Counted from the stretch's first letter, positions 8,701 to 18,364 are shown. The stretch is DNA of 64,000 bases from JAYVJH01 sp043777595 (GCA_043777595.1 JAYWHT010000004.1:13656-77655), one strand, 5' to 3'. Notes: generated by a model from the sequence alone, not told the origin. Numbers and translations: made by a program.

Positions 8701-9366
8701 TTAGGTAGTTTCCATTTTTTGGGTTAGTATTCTTTTTGTTCTTTTCAATATTTTCACAATTGTCATCAAGTCGTCTATATCCACACTATTATAGTTTTTG
8801 CTGATGTCGTATTGTTGATTTTCTAAATATACAAAGTTCCAAATACTACCGATTACTACTACACCATACAACGGAAACGAAATTTGATTGAGGCTTTGGG
8901 CTGTAATCATTGCCGCCAAAAGTTGGCCTTCGGGGTCACTTTCTGATTTGCCTTTTTTGTATCGGGCGGTGTTCCGCTCGTGTAAAAAAAAATAAGGAAT
9001 TTCTGGTTTTTCAATTCCTTTGGCAGCCATCCAATCAGCTTTACCAGACAGTGTAAACTTTTCAAATTCAGCTTCTAATTTCTCATCAGCAAACGAACCC
9101 AAATATTTGTAGTTAAAATCAATCAAAGACAAAATGGGCGAAATAAAATTGAGTTTAAGTGTTTCTTCGTTCCAGCCATTTATTCGTAAATAAGCCGAAT
9201 TGATAAGCCTTTCAAGGGTTGTTATTTCGTGCGGTTCAACCGAAAACCCAGCACTATCCAACCAATCGGCTAATGCGTCCCATTCCAAAATACGCCTCAA
9301 CCCAAACTCTTTTTCGATGAACGATCGAGTACATTTTTCAAACAATATCTTGGTTTTTTTTTCCAT
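8701..9366 (-). CDS. Uncharacterised protein with possible PD-(D/E)XK-like fold
   Basis: A 221-residue soluble protein without signal peptide. The central part, FTLSGKADWMAA followed about 15 residues later by YFFLHERN, has the spacing of a degenerate PD-(D/E)XK nuclease core (D in KADWM, E in LHERN, but no clear lysine), and the N-terminal helical part resembles proteins related to type I restriction subunits. This is inference; no name is secure. It sits between the MFS transporter (48 bases) and the small membrane protein (11 bases) on the same strand, and so appears to be inserted into that pair. Confidence 0.55.
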   Translation of the reverse strand: MEKKTKILFEKCTRSFIEKEFGLRRILEWDALADWLDSAGFSVEPHEITTLERLINSAYLRINGWNEETLKLNFISPILSLIDFNYKYLGSFADEKLEAEFEKFTLSGKADWMAAKGIEKPEIPYFFLHERNTARYKKGKSESDPEGQLLAAMITAQSLNQISFPLYGVVVIGSIWNFVYLENQQYDISKNYNSVDIDDLMTIVKILKRTKRILTQKMETT

Positions 9367-9414
9367 AAGTCAGTCGTATTTTACACAAATTTAGCACAAA
9401 TCGAACAGGTTTTA

Positions 9415-10986
9415 CTAATCATCGGCACGAGTATAGTTTTTGTTGGTCAAGTAAATAGTGCCAATAACCAAACTCACACTGGCAATAATAATCGGATACC
9501 AAAGCCCTTCGAGATAAAACTGGGGATTGGGCAGAGCCGTACCAGCTTTTTCAGCGGCTTCATTGGCGGCTTTGGCTGTCGTTACAAGTGCCGTTGCAAT
9601 AAACGGTACTAAGCCCCCAAACACCCCATTGCCAATGTGATAGGGTAGCGACATAGATGTATAGCGAATCCGAGTAGGGAACAACTCAACCAAAAAAGCG
9701 GCGATTGGCCCATAAACCATCGTTACATATACGACCTGAATCAGTACCCACCAGACCAATACCCAAAAATCGCTGCTGTTGAGTGTGGTACTTTTTTTGA
9801 CTTCGGGTTTTGGGTTTTCTATTGATTTGTTGGCCAATACCGTTGCTTTTTTTACCTCTTTGTAGGTCGTACCATCGGCAAATTCTTTTGTGGTTGTAGT
9901 AGTATAAAGTGAGTCTGTTGTGCCTGAAAATAAAGTGCCTACGGTATTACTGGTGGTTTTTTCTGTGATTTCGATTTTGTTTTTTAAGTTTGTTGTCTGG
10001 TATATTTTTTCATAAATAATACGGTAACTCAGTACAGCCAGCAACATACCTACCAGCATAATACCCTTGCGCCCGATACGGTCGGACAATGAGCCAAAAA
10101 AAACAAAACCCGCCGTACCAATACCCAAAGCCCACATAATAATAGTCCGAGATTGGGTAAACTCAACATTGCAAATATTCTCAATAAATGACTGTGCATA
10201 AAACTGCCCTGTGTACCAAACCACTCCCTGCCCCATAGTTGCGCCCAACAATGCAAGTAATACAATTTTAAAATTTTCTTTTTTGCCGAACGATTCTTTT
10301 AATGGATTGGCTGAGATTGTTCCTTCTTTTTTGATTTTTATAAAAGCAGGTGATTCGGACATTCGCAGACGGATAAAAACCGACACCAGCACCAACACAA
10401 TAGAAACCAAAAACGGAATACGCCAGCCCCAAACCGCAAAAGTTTCGACACCAACCAACTGACGTACCAGTACAATGACTCCCAACGACAAAAATAGTCC
10501 GAGCGTAGCCGTAGTCTGAATCCAAGAAGTAAAATAACCTCGGCGGCCTTCGGGAGCGTGTTCGGCTACATAAGTGGCTGCACCGCCGTACTCACCACCC
10601 AACGCCAAGCCCTGTAATAGTCTGAGAATGAGCATCAGAATAGGTGCGGCTATACCCCAAGAGTCGTAGCCTGGAATACAGCCAATCAAGAAAGTACTAC
10701 CGCCCATAATAACGAGCGTAACCATAAAAGTATATTTTCGACCTACCAAGTCGCCCAATCGTCCAAAAACCAATGCCCCAAACGGACGTACTATAAAGCC
10801 TGCCGCAAAAGTGGCCAATGTAGCCAATAGGGCAGCCGTGGCGTTGCCTTTTGGAAAAAACTGCCCTGCAATGATAGTAGCCAGACTACCATAAATATAA
10901 AAATCGTACCACTCAATGAGCGTACCGACCGAGCTGGCCGAGATTACAGTAAAAAGACTACTGGATTTGGAAGAATCGTGAGACAT
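9415..10986 (-). CDS. MFS transporter, metabolite:H+ symporter (MHS) family
   Basis: A 523-residue inner-membrane transporter with about 12 helices. Family marks include GTLIEWYDFYIYG at the N-terminus, the MFS loop motif GRLGDLVGRKYTF near residue 76, RLLQGLALGGEYGGAATYVAEHAP near residue 120 and SDRIGRKGIML in the second half. MHS members carry proline/betaine, citrate, ketoglutarate or shikimate; the substrate cannot be read here. Unusually, about 80 hydrophilic residues (about 322-403, rich in T, K and S) lie between two helices of the C-terminal half. The neighbouring small membrane protein may be an accessory. Confidence 0.88.
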   Translation of the reverse strand: MSHDSSKSSSLFTVISASSVGTLIEWYDFYIYGSLATIIAGQFFPKGNATAALLATLATFAAGFIVRPFGALVFGRLGDLVGRKYTFMVTLVIMGGSTFLIGCIPGYDSWGIAAPILMLILRLLQGLALGGEYGGAATYVAEHAPEGRRGYFTSWIQTTATLGLFLSLGVIVLVRQLVGVETFAVWGWRIPFLVSIVLVLVSVFIRLRMSESPAFIKIKKEGTISANPLKESFGKKENFKIVLLALLGATMGQGVVWYTGQFYAQSFIENICNVEFTQSRTIIMWALGIGTAGFVFFGSLSDRIGRKGIMLVGMLLAVLSYRIIYEKIYQTTNLKNKIEITEKTTSNTVGTLFSGTTDSLYTTTTTKEFADGTTYKEVKKATVLANKSIENPKPEVKKSTTLNSSDFWVLVWWVLIQVVYVTMVYGPIAAFLVELFPTRIRYTSMSLPYHIGNGVFGGLVPFIATALVTTAKAANEAAEKAGTALPNPQFYLEGLWYPIIIASVSLVIGTIYLTNKNYTRADD

Positions 10987-11072
10987 TGGCTTAGGGTTTA
11001 GTCAAAAAAGTATATATTGGTTTGTAGCTACTTTCGACAAGTAACCAATCTTTTGTATTTAATCCAGAAAAT

Positions 11073-12218
11073 GTGAAACAGAAGCGCATTATAACCAAAA
11101 TAATTTTATTTATTCTCACAATTTTTATAAATATGAGTTGCAACACCCATCATTTATCTATCACCCAAACCGATTTTGGCAAGACCACTGAGGGCAAAAA
11201 CGCAACGCTTTATACCCTAAAAAACTCCAAAGGCATGGAGGTACGCATCAGCAACTACGGCGGCATGATTACGCACTGGCTCGCTCCCGACAAAAATGGT
11301 AAATTTGAAGACATTGTACTGGGTTATGATTCGCTTGCGAGTTATCTAAAAGAATCACCGTATTTTGGGGCAATCATCGGTCGATATGGCAACCGAATTG
11401 CGAGAGGGAAATTCACATTAGATGAAAAAAAATATACACTCGCCATCAATAACGGGGTCAATACTTTACACGGTGGTGTGCAGGGTTTTGATAAACAAAT
11501 CTGGACAGCCGAAACAACCATAGACGACGACGAGGCAACACTAACGCTGACATATACAAGTAAGGACGGAGAAGAAGGTTATCCTGGCAATTTGAAAGTG
11601 ATGGTAACTTACGCACTAAAAAACGACAATTCGTTACAGATTGATTACCAAGCCACTACCGACCGTGCCACGCCCATCAATCTGACCAATCATACTTATT
11701 TTAATTTGACTGGCAACACCAAACGAGATATTCTGGAACATCAATTGACACTAAACGCTGGCCGATTTTTGCCAGTCGATAATACCCTAATTCCAACTGG
11801 GATTTTACAAGATGTAACCGCCACGCCTTTTGATTTTAGAAAACCAGAAATGATTGGCAAGCGTATTGACCAAACATCAGACAAACAAATTGTAAACGGT
11901 GGCGGCTATGACCATTGTTGGGTTTTTGATGGACAAGCTGGGCAATTATGCCAAGTTGCAACCGTAACCGAACCAACGAGCGGCCGTACGCTCGAAGTGC
12001 TAACTACTGAGCCTGCGGTACAATTTTATGCGGGTAATTTTCTGAATGGCAGCATTGTAGGAAAACACAACACAACTTATGGCAAGCGTTCTGGCTTTTG
12101 TTTAGAAACCCAACATTACCCAGACTCGCCCAATCGGCCACAGTTTCCGAATACAATTTTGAGGACAAACCAAGTTTACAAAAGTAGGACGGTTTATAAA
12201 TTGGGAGTATTGAAATAA
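11073..12218 (+). CDS. galM: Aldose 1-epimerase (galactose mutarotase), lipoprotein form
   Basis: A 381-residue protein interconverting alpha and beta anomers of galactose and other aldoses. Motifs are IIGRYGNRIARGKF (substrate-binding R), NLTNHTYFNLTG (catalytic His), GGYDHCW and the catalytic Glu region in GFCLETQHYPDSPN. The N-terminus carries a hydrophobic segment ending in the lipobox INMSC, so the enzyme is probably exported and lipidated, a frequent arrangement in Bacteroidota. The start is a GTG at 11073; the ATG two bases earlier is immediately followed by an out-of-frame TGA. It is divergent from the MFS transporter gene. Confidence 0.92.
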   Translation: MKQKRIITKIILFILTIFINMSCNTHHLSITQTDFGKTTEGKNATLYTLKNSKGMEVRISNYGGMITHWLAPDKNGKFEDIVLGYDSLASYLKESPYFGAIIGRYGNRIARGKFTLDEKKYTLAINNGVNTLHGGVQGFDKQIWTAETTIDDDEATLTLTYTSKDGEEGYPGNLKVMVTYALKNDNSLQIDYQATTDRATPINLTNHTYFNLTGNTKRDILEHQLTLNAGRFLPVDNTLIPTGILQDVTATPFDFRKPEMIGKRIDQTSDKQIVNGGGYDHCWVFDGQAGQLCQVATVTEPTSGRTLEVLTTEPAVQFYAGNFLNGSIVGKHNTTYGKRSGFCLETQHYPDSPNRPQFPNTILRTNQVYKSRTVYKLGVLK

Positions 12219-12277
12219 AAATTTGGGTGGCCTATAAACTGTCAGAGCGATTTGTACGTTAATAAGCCATCACATCA

Positions 12278-12352
12278 TTTTAGAATTATGAGTTTAGAAT
12301 TAAGAGTAGCCGCAGCCATTGCATTTTTTGTTTTTCACTTTTCATTTTTCAC
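12278..12352. repeat. Short-period AT-rich repeat at a gene start
   Basis: Two near-copies of TTTAGAATTA(T/A)GAG (12278-12306), and then TTTTCAC/TTTTCAT units (12331-12352), supply the start and most of the signal peptide of the next gene (MSLELR...FFVFHFSFFT). The form resembles the arrays in polA and dsbD. Confidence 0.5.
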
Positions 12353-13529
12353 TAACAAAGTGCAAGCGCAGTTATATGCTTCGTCCGATTTTGACAAAAA
12401 ATATACGGCTCTGCTCTCAAACCCTGCCGTACAAATCGAAGCCACCGAAGCTATCAATAAACTGTATGGTTTTAAGTTTGCCGAGGCCGATGTAGAGTTT
12501 CGTTGGCTCAGATACAAATATCCCAACCACCCTATGCCCTATTTTTTGATGGGTTTGGCCGAATGGTGGAAAATTGTACCCAACACCGAAGACGACCGCT
12601 ACGATGACCGTTGTTTGGCTTTGATGGATACCTGCATTAGTATTGCCGAAAAACTCTATGACTCAAAAGAAGACAAAACCGAAGCCTCGTTTTTTTTGTC
12701 GGGGGCTTATGCTTTCAAAGGGCGTATTCATTCAGAGCGCAAACACTGGACTCGGGCTACATTGGCAGGGAAAAGCGCACTCAAATACCTCCAAAGAAGC
12801 AAAGGGGCGGCAGAACTAAACCCAGAATTGGTTTTTGGCGATGGCCTGTATGACTATTTTTCTATGTGGATTCCCGAAAATTATCCATTACTCAAACCTA
12901 TTTTGTGGTTGTTTCCGAAAGGCAACAAACAAAAGGGAATTGAAGAATTGGAAAAAACGGCCAATAACGCTTTTTATACCCGTACCGAAGCCCGTTATTT
13001 TTTATTGCAAATTTATGGCTACGAAAACCAATACGCCAAGTCGTATGATTTGGCTAAATATATGTGGGAAACTTATCCACAAAATCCGTATTTTGAGCGG
13101 TATTATTTGCGGTCGGCATTTGTACGTGGCCTCACCGCCGAAGCCGAGGCAAGAGCATTGAGCATCATGGCCAAAATAAATGCGGGGCAAGTTGGCTACG
13201 AGCCTGTAAGTGGGCGCAATGCTGCTTATGTGCTGGCTTATTATGCCCAAAACTACAAAAAAGACACACCCAAAGCCAAAGAATACTACCAACGAACTAT
13301 TGATTTTGCAACCGAAACGAAGGCTTTTACATCGGGCTATTATCTGTCGTCGTTGATGGCTCTGGCCAAAATAGCCGAAACCGAAAAAGACTATGAAACG
13401 GCCACAAACAATTATAAACTGATAATAGACAAAGCCGAGCGCAAAGAAAGCCAATACAAAGATGCTAAAAAAGCCCTCTCAGACCTAACCAAACTCAAAA
13501 GAGAAGAGCGCAGAAAACGGCGAGAATAA
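12288..13529 (+). CDS. Exported tetratricopeptide-repeat protein
   Basis: About 413 residues when started at the ATG at 12288 (an upstream in-frame start at 12252 adds 12 residues before the signal peptide). A signal peptide ends near KVQAQ. The rest is alpha-helical with several TPR-like units, for example FKFAEADVEFRWLRYKYP (around residue 60) and DTPKAKEYYQRTIDFATE (around residue 350), and a highly basic C-terminal KLKREERRKRRE. TPR proteins are protein-protein scaffolds; the partner is unknown. A terminator shared with the convergent SusD gene begins at the stop codon. Confidence 0.7.
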   Translation: MSLELRVAAAIAFFVFHFSFFTNKVQAQLYASSDFDKKYTALLSNPAVQIEATEAINKLYGFKFAEADVEFRWLRYKYPNHPMPYFLMGLAEWWKIVPNTEDDRYDDRCLALMDTCISIAEKLYDSKEDKTEASFFLSGAYAFKGRIHSERKHWTRATLAGKSALKYLQRSKGAAELNPELVFGDGLYDYFSMWIPENYPLLKPILWLFPKGNKQKGIEELEKTANNAFYTRTEARYFLLQIYGYENQYAKSYDLAKYMWETYPQNPYFERYYLRSAFVRGLTAEAEARALSIMAKINAGQVGYEPVSGRNAAYVLAYYAQNYKKDTPKAKEYYQRTIDFATETKAFTSGYYLSSLMALAKIAETEKDYETATNNYKLIIDKAERKESQYKDAKKALSDLTKLKREERRKRRE

Positions 13530-13567
13530 TAAAAGCCACGAACCTCAATTAGTTCGTGGCTTTTATT
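13528..13567. terminator. Bidirectional terminator
   Basis: A 16-bp perfect stem (arm AATAAAAGCCACGAAC) with an 8-base loop. It is flanked by A- and T-rich sides, so it can end both the TPR gene on the plus strand and the SusD gene on the minus strand. Confidence 0.88.
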
Positions 13568-13587
13568 ATCAATCTAAAACCTCAGAT

Positions 13588-15123
13588 TTACTTATCCCAC
13601 CATACTTTCGAGTCCAAGTCGTCCGCTCCCATGCGGCTGATGGCTTCTTTGACATTGGCGTTATTGACCGAAATTTCTGAATTTGGGTACGTCAGGCGGC
13701 GAATGAACGTGCCTTTGATGCCTTTGCCAGGAAATGGATTGGGTGCAAGTACTGGAAAACCCGACCGACGAAAGTTAGCAAATGCCTCTGGGCCGTTCAA
13801 AAACGAAGCTACCCAATATTGTGTATTGATTTGCTCGAAGGCTTTGGCTGTATTGTAGGGGTTGTCTTTGAGGTAAGTGTCGATGGCCGCTGGCGCAACG
13901 CCTGCGCCTGCATCGTAGCTGGCCAACTGCTCCATGTGCGCCCGCACGCCACTGGCATAGTAAGCGGCGGCGGTGGCGGCTGTTACCCAGCCTCGTTGGG
14001 CGGCCTCGGCCAATAGCAACTGCGTTTGGGCGTGTGTTACCAAAAACAACGGTGCGGTGTTTTTGGCCATACGGGTTCTGTCCACCTGCGAAAAGTCATA
14101 AAAACTTGCCAACTTATTGGCCGTTACTTGGCTGCTGATAGTGCTATTGTCAAACCCAAACGGCATACCGATTTGTAATGCAGGGTCAGTAGTGGCACGT
14201 GAGGCGATTTGCTCTGGCCCCGATTTTGCTCCTACATAGCGCACAGCGATTGACTTCAACCGTGGGTCGTTGGTGCTTTTGAGGTAGTCGGCAAAGGGAG
14301 CGGCCAAATAGACGTTGGCGGCCTCGGTCGAGTTCAATAAGTTACCGATTCCGTTTACATAGTTGGCATCGTGCTTCACAAAGGCATTATCGGCATTGGC
14401 GGCCATTACGCCACCCGCTACCGCTTTTTGTACAGCCGCTTGAGCGGCAGCGGCATCAATTTTGGTAAGGCGCATACCTGCCCGTAGGAGTAGTGAGTAG
14501 CCGTATTTTTTCCAAAGAGCCACATTGCCGCCATACAACACATCGGCACTTTCAATGGCTTTTGAGGCATCTAAGGCCGCTGAAGCATCACCTAATTCTT
14601 TGATGAGGTCGGTATAAATAGCTTGTTGGGTGTCATATTTAGGGAAAACCACTTGGTCAGTATAGCCTTTGGCGGCATCGGCGTAGGGTATTTCGCCATA
14701 CGAGTCGGTCAAAATCATAAAAGCATTGGCCTGCAAAATACGAGCCATATTGTACAGATTACTACGAGCGGTATTGGTTTTGGTAGTAATAATGACATCG
14801 TAAGTATTGCGAATCACGCTGCGGTAATAACGCTGCCAGTTTTGTACGGTATTGTCCCGATTGTCTTGGTTAAAGTTTGCACCTGTCAAAACCCCCGAGT
14901 TGGGTGTTATCATTTGTTGTACGATGCCTATTTCATAAAAAATAGTACCTGACGGAAACGACATATTTACCGTCGCATTGTTCAACGTAAAAACAGGGTT
15001 AATGGCCGTAGCAGCCGTTTTGTTGATGTTGAGTTCGTCAAAGCCTTTGTCGCAGCTCCCCAAAAAGCCTCCTAACCCCCAGAGGGAGAATAAAAGCAGT
15101 ATTTTTTTTAAAATATTTTTCAT
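13588..15123 (-). CDS. SusD/RagB-family nutrient-binding outer-membrane lipoprotein
   Basis: A 511-residue surface lipoprotein of the SusD-like_2 type, the lid partner of the SusC channel. The lipobox FLGSC places the lipidated Cys at residue 24. Diagnostic parts are FDELNINKTAATAINP after the signal, the TPR-like helical stretch with ARILQANAFMILTDSYGEIPYADA near residue 120 and the conserved end region ANFRRSGFPVLAPNPFPG. Residues 12-20 of the signal peptide (SLWGLGGFL) are encoded by a half-copy of the GC-rich palindrome. It lies 70 bases after SusC in the same direction. Confidence 0.92.
   Translation of the reverse strand: MKNILKKILLLFSLWGLGGFLGSCDKGFDELNINKTAATAINPVFTLNNATVNMSFPSGTIFYEIGIVQQMITPNSGVLTGANFNQDNRDNTVQNWQRYYRSVIRNTYDVIITTKTNTARSNLYNMARILQANAFMILTDSYGEIPYADAAKGYTDQVVFPKYDTQQAIYTDLIKELGDASAALDASKAIESADVLYGGNVALWKKYGYSLLLRAGMRLTKIDAAAAQAAVQKAVAGGVMAANADNAFVKHDANYVNGIGNLLNSTEAANVYLAAPFADYLKSTNDPRLKSIAVRYVGAKSGPEQIASRATTDPALQIGMPFGFDNSTISSQVTANKLASFYDFSQVDRTRMAKNTAPLFLVTHAQTQLLLAEAAQRGWVTAATAAAYYASGVRAHMEQLASYDAGAGVAPAAIDTYLKDNPYNTAKAFEQINTQYWVASFLNGPEAFANFRRSGFPVLAPNPFPGKGIKGTFIRRLTYPNSEISVNNANVKEAISRMGADDLDSKVWWDK
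15064..15090. repeat. Half-copy of the GC-rich palindrome inside the SusD signal peptide
   Basis: The stretch AAGCCTCCTAACCCCCAGAG followed by GGAGAA matches one arm of the REPIN-like family and is translated as part of the hydrophobic core of the signal peptide. Confidence 0.65.
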
Positions 15124-15150
15124 ATTATTTATTGTTATTAGTTTGAAATC

Positions 15151-15190
15151 CCCGTAAAAATGTTCCCCTTTTGGGGGTTAGGGGGCTTGG
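15151..15190. repeat. Degenerate GC-rich palindrome copy between SusC and SusD
   Basis: TTCCCCTTTTGGGGGTTAGG followed by GGGCTTGGC is another degenerate member of the palindrome family, placed directly after the SusC stop codon. Confidence 0.6.
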
Positions 15191-15193
15191 CTT

Positions 15194-18100
15194 TTAAAAT
15201 TTAAGGTTCAAATTAAATCCCATACTTCTCGTTGTAGGCAAACCTGTTGATTCCATACCCACGAGGTTGTCGGACGAATAGCCAAACGACTCGGGGTCGA
15301 TGTTGTCCACCCATTTTTTTAGCATCAGCACGTTGTTGGCCACAAAACTCAACTTAGCCGACTTGATGAACAAGTTTTTGGGTAAATTTTTGCTTAGGTC
15401 ATAGCCCACCGTAATCTGACGTAGTTTCCAGTAGCCACCATTATAAATCACAGGCTCAATCAATGCCAACGATCGCACCACCGACCAGTAGTCTTGTGGG
15501 TTGGCTTTGACTGTATTGGGTTCGCCTTTGTCGTTTACACCTACGCCCACAACACCACCTTGGTCTCGGCCGGGCAGTGTCATTTTGTTCAGGCCATGGC
15601 GCACCAAGTTGAAGTTTGTACCCGATAGCATCATATTACCCAGTTTAAAATCAATCAAAGCCGATACGTTGAAACCTTTGTAACTAATGCTATTGTTAAT
15701 TCCGCCTACCCATTTAGGCAATGCCGAGCCGTAAGAAATCAAGTCGGCGGTACGAAGTGGAATACCATTTGCTCCAAAAACCTGTTGGCCCGTGGCATCA
15801 CGCTTAAAACCAAAACCATAAATCTGCCCCATTTCTTGGCCGACTACTTGCCGCAACTCACCATTGAAAACGTGCGTACCAACCGTAATGCGCTCGCCCT
15901 CGGTGTCGGTCAAGAGGCTCAATACTTTGGTTTTGTTGTACGAAACATTGAAACTCAAATCCCATTTAAAATCTTTTGACTTCACTGGCACCAAGCCCAA
16001 CAACATCTCAAAGCCGTTGTTTTGGCTGCTTCCGCTGTTGATGAGGCGGCTCACAAAACCCGAAGCATCAGATATTTGAGCCGATACGATTTGGTCTTTG
16101 GTGAGTTTTTGGTAAATAGCTGCATCAACAGAGACACGGTTATTGAATAATTTTAATTCTAAACCAACTTCTTTTTCGGACGTTCGCATAGGTCGCAAAC
16201 CCGCATTAGGCACGACCGTTCCTTGCGAGCCGCCCACAGGTTGAGCTGCTCCCGCTGGGTTTGGCAATAGGTTGGCATTGATGCCATAAAACAAATTATT
16301 GGCATAAGGCCCTACGTCTGTATCGCTACCTACCTCGGCATAAGCCACCCGTACTTTACCAAAATTGAGCCAATTGGGTACTTGATTAAACGCCTGCGAA
16401 AATACAAAACTACCTGATACTGATGGATAGACAATGCTACGGTTTTCGGGAGCAAGTGTCGAAAACCAGTCATTTCGGGCTGTTATGTTCAAATACAAAA
16501 AATCTTTGTACGAAAACTCACCCGAACCATAGACCGAGTTTACGGCTCGTTCAGACAAACTATATAACGGGTCTTTGACACGGCCATTCATAACAGTATA
16601 AAGGCCACGTACCACAAAATCAGTTACTTGGGTTGAGTTTAAGTCTGAGCGGCGGTACATTTGGTTGCCACCGAGTGTAATGTCCACACCAAAATCGCCA
16701 AACTTCTTTGTTCCCACAATCAAGAGGTCGGTATTGGTTTCTCTAAATCTACGAGATTCTTGGGTATATACTCCATTTACAAAACCAGCTGGTGCAGCCG
16801 CCAACGAAGCCTGTCCCGTTGGGAAGTTGTTATAGTCTTGGTCTCGGCTCCAATAGTCTTGCCCGATTCTTCCCTGTACGTATAGCCAAGACGTGATGTT
16901 ATATTTGAGCGAGATATTACCAAAAATCCTATCACGAGTAATATTCTGAAATTGCTCGGCCAGTGTAAAATACGGGTTGGTACGGTTCATAAAACGTGAG
17001 TAAATAAACTCGTTGCCAGCGGCATTGTATTTTTTTTCGTTCAATAAATCAAAAGGCATGGTATTGGCCATGTTATAAACTGCCGTCGGAATAGAATTGT
17101 CTTGATTGGCGATATTTGGGGGGTTTTTGTTGAACTCATTAGAATAATTCATGCTACCTGCTACGCTCAGGTTCTTGGCCAAATCGTACCCAAAACCTAA
17201 GTTTACAGTTTTGCGATTGAAACTATTGTTAGATACAATGCCCTTGCTGTCCATGTTGGCAAACGACAAATTAAAACCGCCTTTGTCGGACGTAGAAGCT
17301 ATCGAAACAGTATTAGAAAAATTTGAACCATTCCTAAAAAACTTACGGATACGGCCTGTTTGTGCTTCATACGGAACGGTAACGCCATCGAATAAAACTT
17401 GTGTCATGCCAGGTTGGATTTTTTCACCAAACGACCACTGTCCTGATGTTGGGTTGGCGGCTTGCGGCCTAAGGTTGTTTTCGCCTTGGCCATATTCGTA
17501 TTGATAATCAGTAAAATCGAGCGGTGTTTCGTTGGTATAATTACTGTTGAAGGTTACGCCAATGCCTTTGTTGTCGCCTCTCGACTTAGTCGTAATCATT
17601 ATCACGCCGTCTTTGGCACGTGAGCCGTAGAGTGCGGCGGCGGTTGCACCTTTCAGTACGGTCATGCTCTCGATGTCGTCGGGATTGACAGAACTCAAAC
17701 CGTCGCCACCGTCGGAAGTATTGCCACCGCCACGCACGCCAATCGAGTTGTCGGCTGAGGCGTTGCCTGGGTTTGTGCCAAAGTTAGTGTTGTCAATCGG
17801 TACTCCATTGATGACGATGAGCGGGCTATTTTGCCCCGAAATCGAAGACTGTCCCCGAATCCTGATTTTAGATGTTCCTGCTGGCCCTGTTCCCAATCCC
17901 GATATATTTACACCAGCAATTTTACCTTGTAGGGTATTCATAAAATTGGGCGAACGGTTTTCGGTAATAGTCTGTGCATTGACGGTAGTGGTAGCATAGC
18001 CTAATTTTTTGGCTTCTTTTTTGATACCCAGCGCAGTTACAACGACTTCTTGCAAGGCTTCGGCAGACTCCGTGAGCGATACATCAATCTTGGCCTCGTT

Positions 18101-18364
18101 TCTGACCAAAAAATCTTTGCTTGAATAGCCAATAAAGCTAAAAACCAACGTGCCATTGGTAGGTACACTGATTGTATAAGTACCATTTATGTCGGTTGTA
18201 GTACCTGTATTTGTACCTTTGACTAATACCGATACGCCAGCCAGCATCTGTTTGTTGGCATCAGACACCGTTCCGCTCACACGGTTTTGGGCCCAAGCCA
18301 GCGTTTGAAAAAGTACCAGTAGCATTACTAAAAATGCCTTTGGTGAACGTAATTGTTTTTTCAT
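15194..18364 (-). CDS. SusC/RagA-family TonB-linked outer-membrane protein
   Basis: A TonB-dependent transporter of about 1056 residues. The start chosen is the ATG at 18364, giving the signal peptide MKKQLRSPKAFLVMLLVLFQ...AWAQ; the longer open frame upstream is translated palindromic repeat and is rejected. Order: signal, carboxypeptidase-regulatory-like domain (VSGTVSDANKQMLAGVSVLVKG), plug with the SusC signature around EALQEVVVTALGIKKEAK and GLSSVNPDDIESMTVLKGA, then the barrel ending in FNLNLKF. It imports a bound nutrient captured by SusD. Genes for gluconokinase and 6-phosphogluconate dehydrogenase lie upstream on the same strand, suggesting a sugar or sugar-acid substrate, though this is inference. 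Confidence 0.93.
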   Translation of the reverse strand: MKKQLRSPKAFLVMLLVLFQTLAWAQNRVSGTVSDANKQMLAGVSVLVKGTNTGTTTDINGTYTISVPTNGTLVFSFIGYSSKDFLVRNEAKIDVSLTESAEALQEVVVTALGIKKEAKKLGYATTTVNAQTITENRSPNFMNTLQGKIAGVNISGLGTGPAGTSKIRIRGQSSISGQNSPLIVINGVPIDNTNFGTNPGNASADNSIGVRGGGNTSDGGDGLSSVNPDDIESMTVLKGATAAALYGSRAKDGVIMITTKSRGDNKGIGVTFNSNYTNETPLDFTDYQYEYGQGENNLRPQAANPTSGQWSFGEKIQPGMTQVLFDGVTVPYEAQTGRIRKFFRNGSNFSNTVSIASTSDKGGFNLSFANMDSKGIVSNNSFNRKTVNLGFGYDLAKNLSVAGSMNYSNEFNKNPPNIANQDNSIPTAVYNMANTMPFDLLNEKKYNAAGNEFIYSRFMNRTNPYFTLAEQFQNITRDRIFGNISLKYNITSWLYVQGRIGQDYWSRDQDYNNFPTGQASLAAAPAGFVNGVYTQESRRFRETNTDLLIVGTKKFGDFGVDITLGGNQMYRRSDLNSTQVTDFVVRGLYTVMNGRVKDPLYSLSERAVNSVYGSGEFSYKDFLYLNITARNDWFSTLAPENRSIVYPSVSGSFVFSQAFNQVPNWLNFGKVRVAYAEVGSDTDVGPYANNLFYGINANLLPNPAGAAQPVGGSQGTVVPNAGLRPMRTSEKEVGLELKLFNNRVSVDAAIYQKLTKDQIVSAQISDASGFVSRLINSGSSQNNGFEMLLGLVPVKSKDFKWDLSFNVSYNKTKVLSLLTDTEGERITVGTHVFNGELRQVVGQEMGQIYGFGFKRDATGQQVFGANGIPLRTADLISYGSALPKWVGGINNSISYKGFNVSALIDFKLGNMMLSGTNFNLVRHGLNKMTLPGRDQGGVVGVGVNDKGEPNTVKANPQDYWSVVRSLALIEPVIYNGGYWKLRQITVGYDLSKNLPKNLFIKSAKLSFVANNVLMLKKWVDNIDPESFGYSSDNLVGMESTGLPTTRSMGFNLNLKF

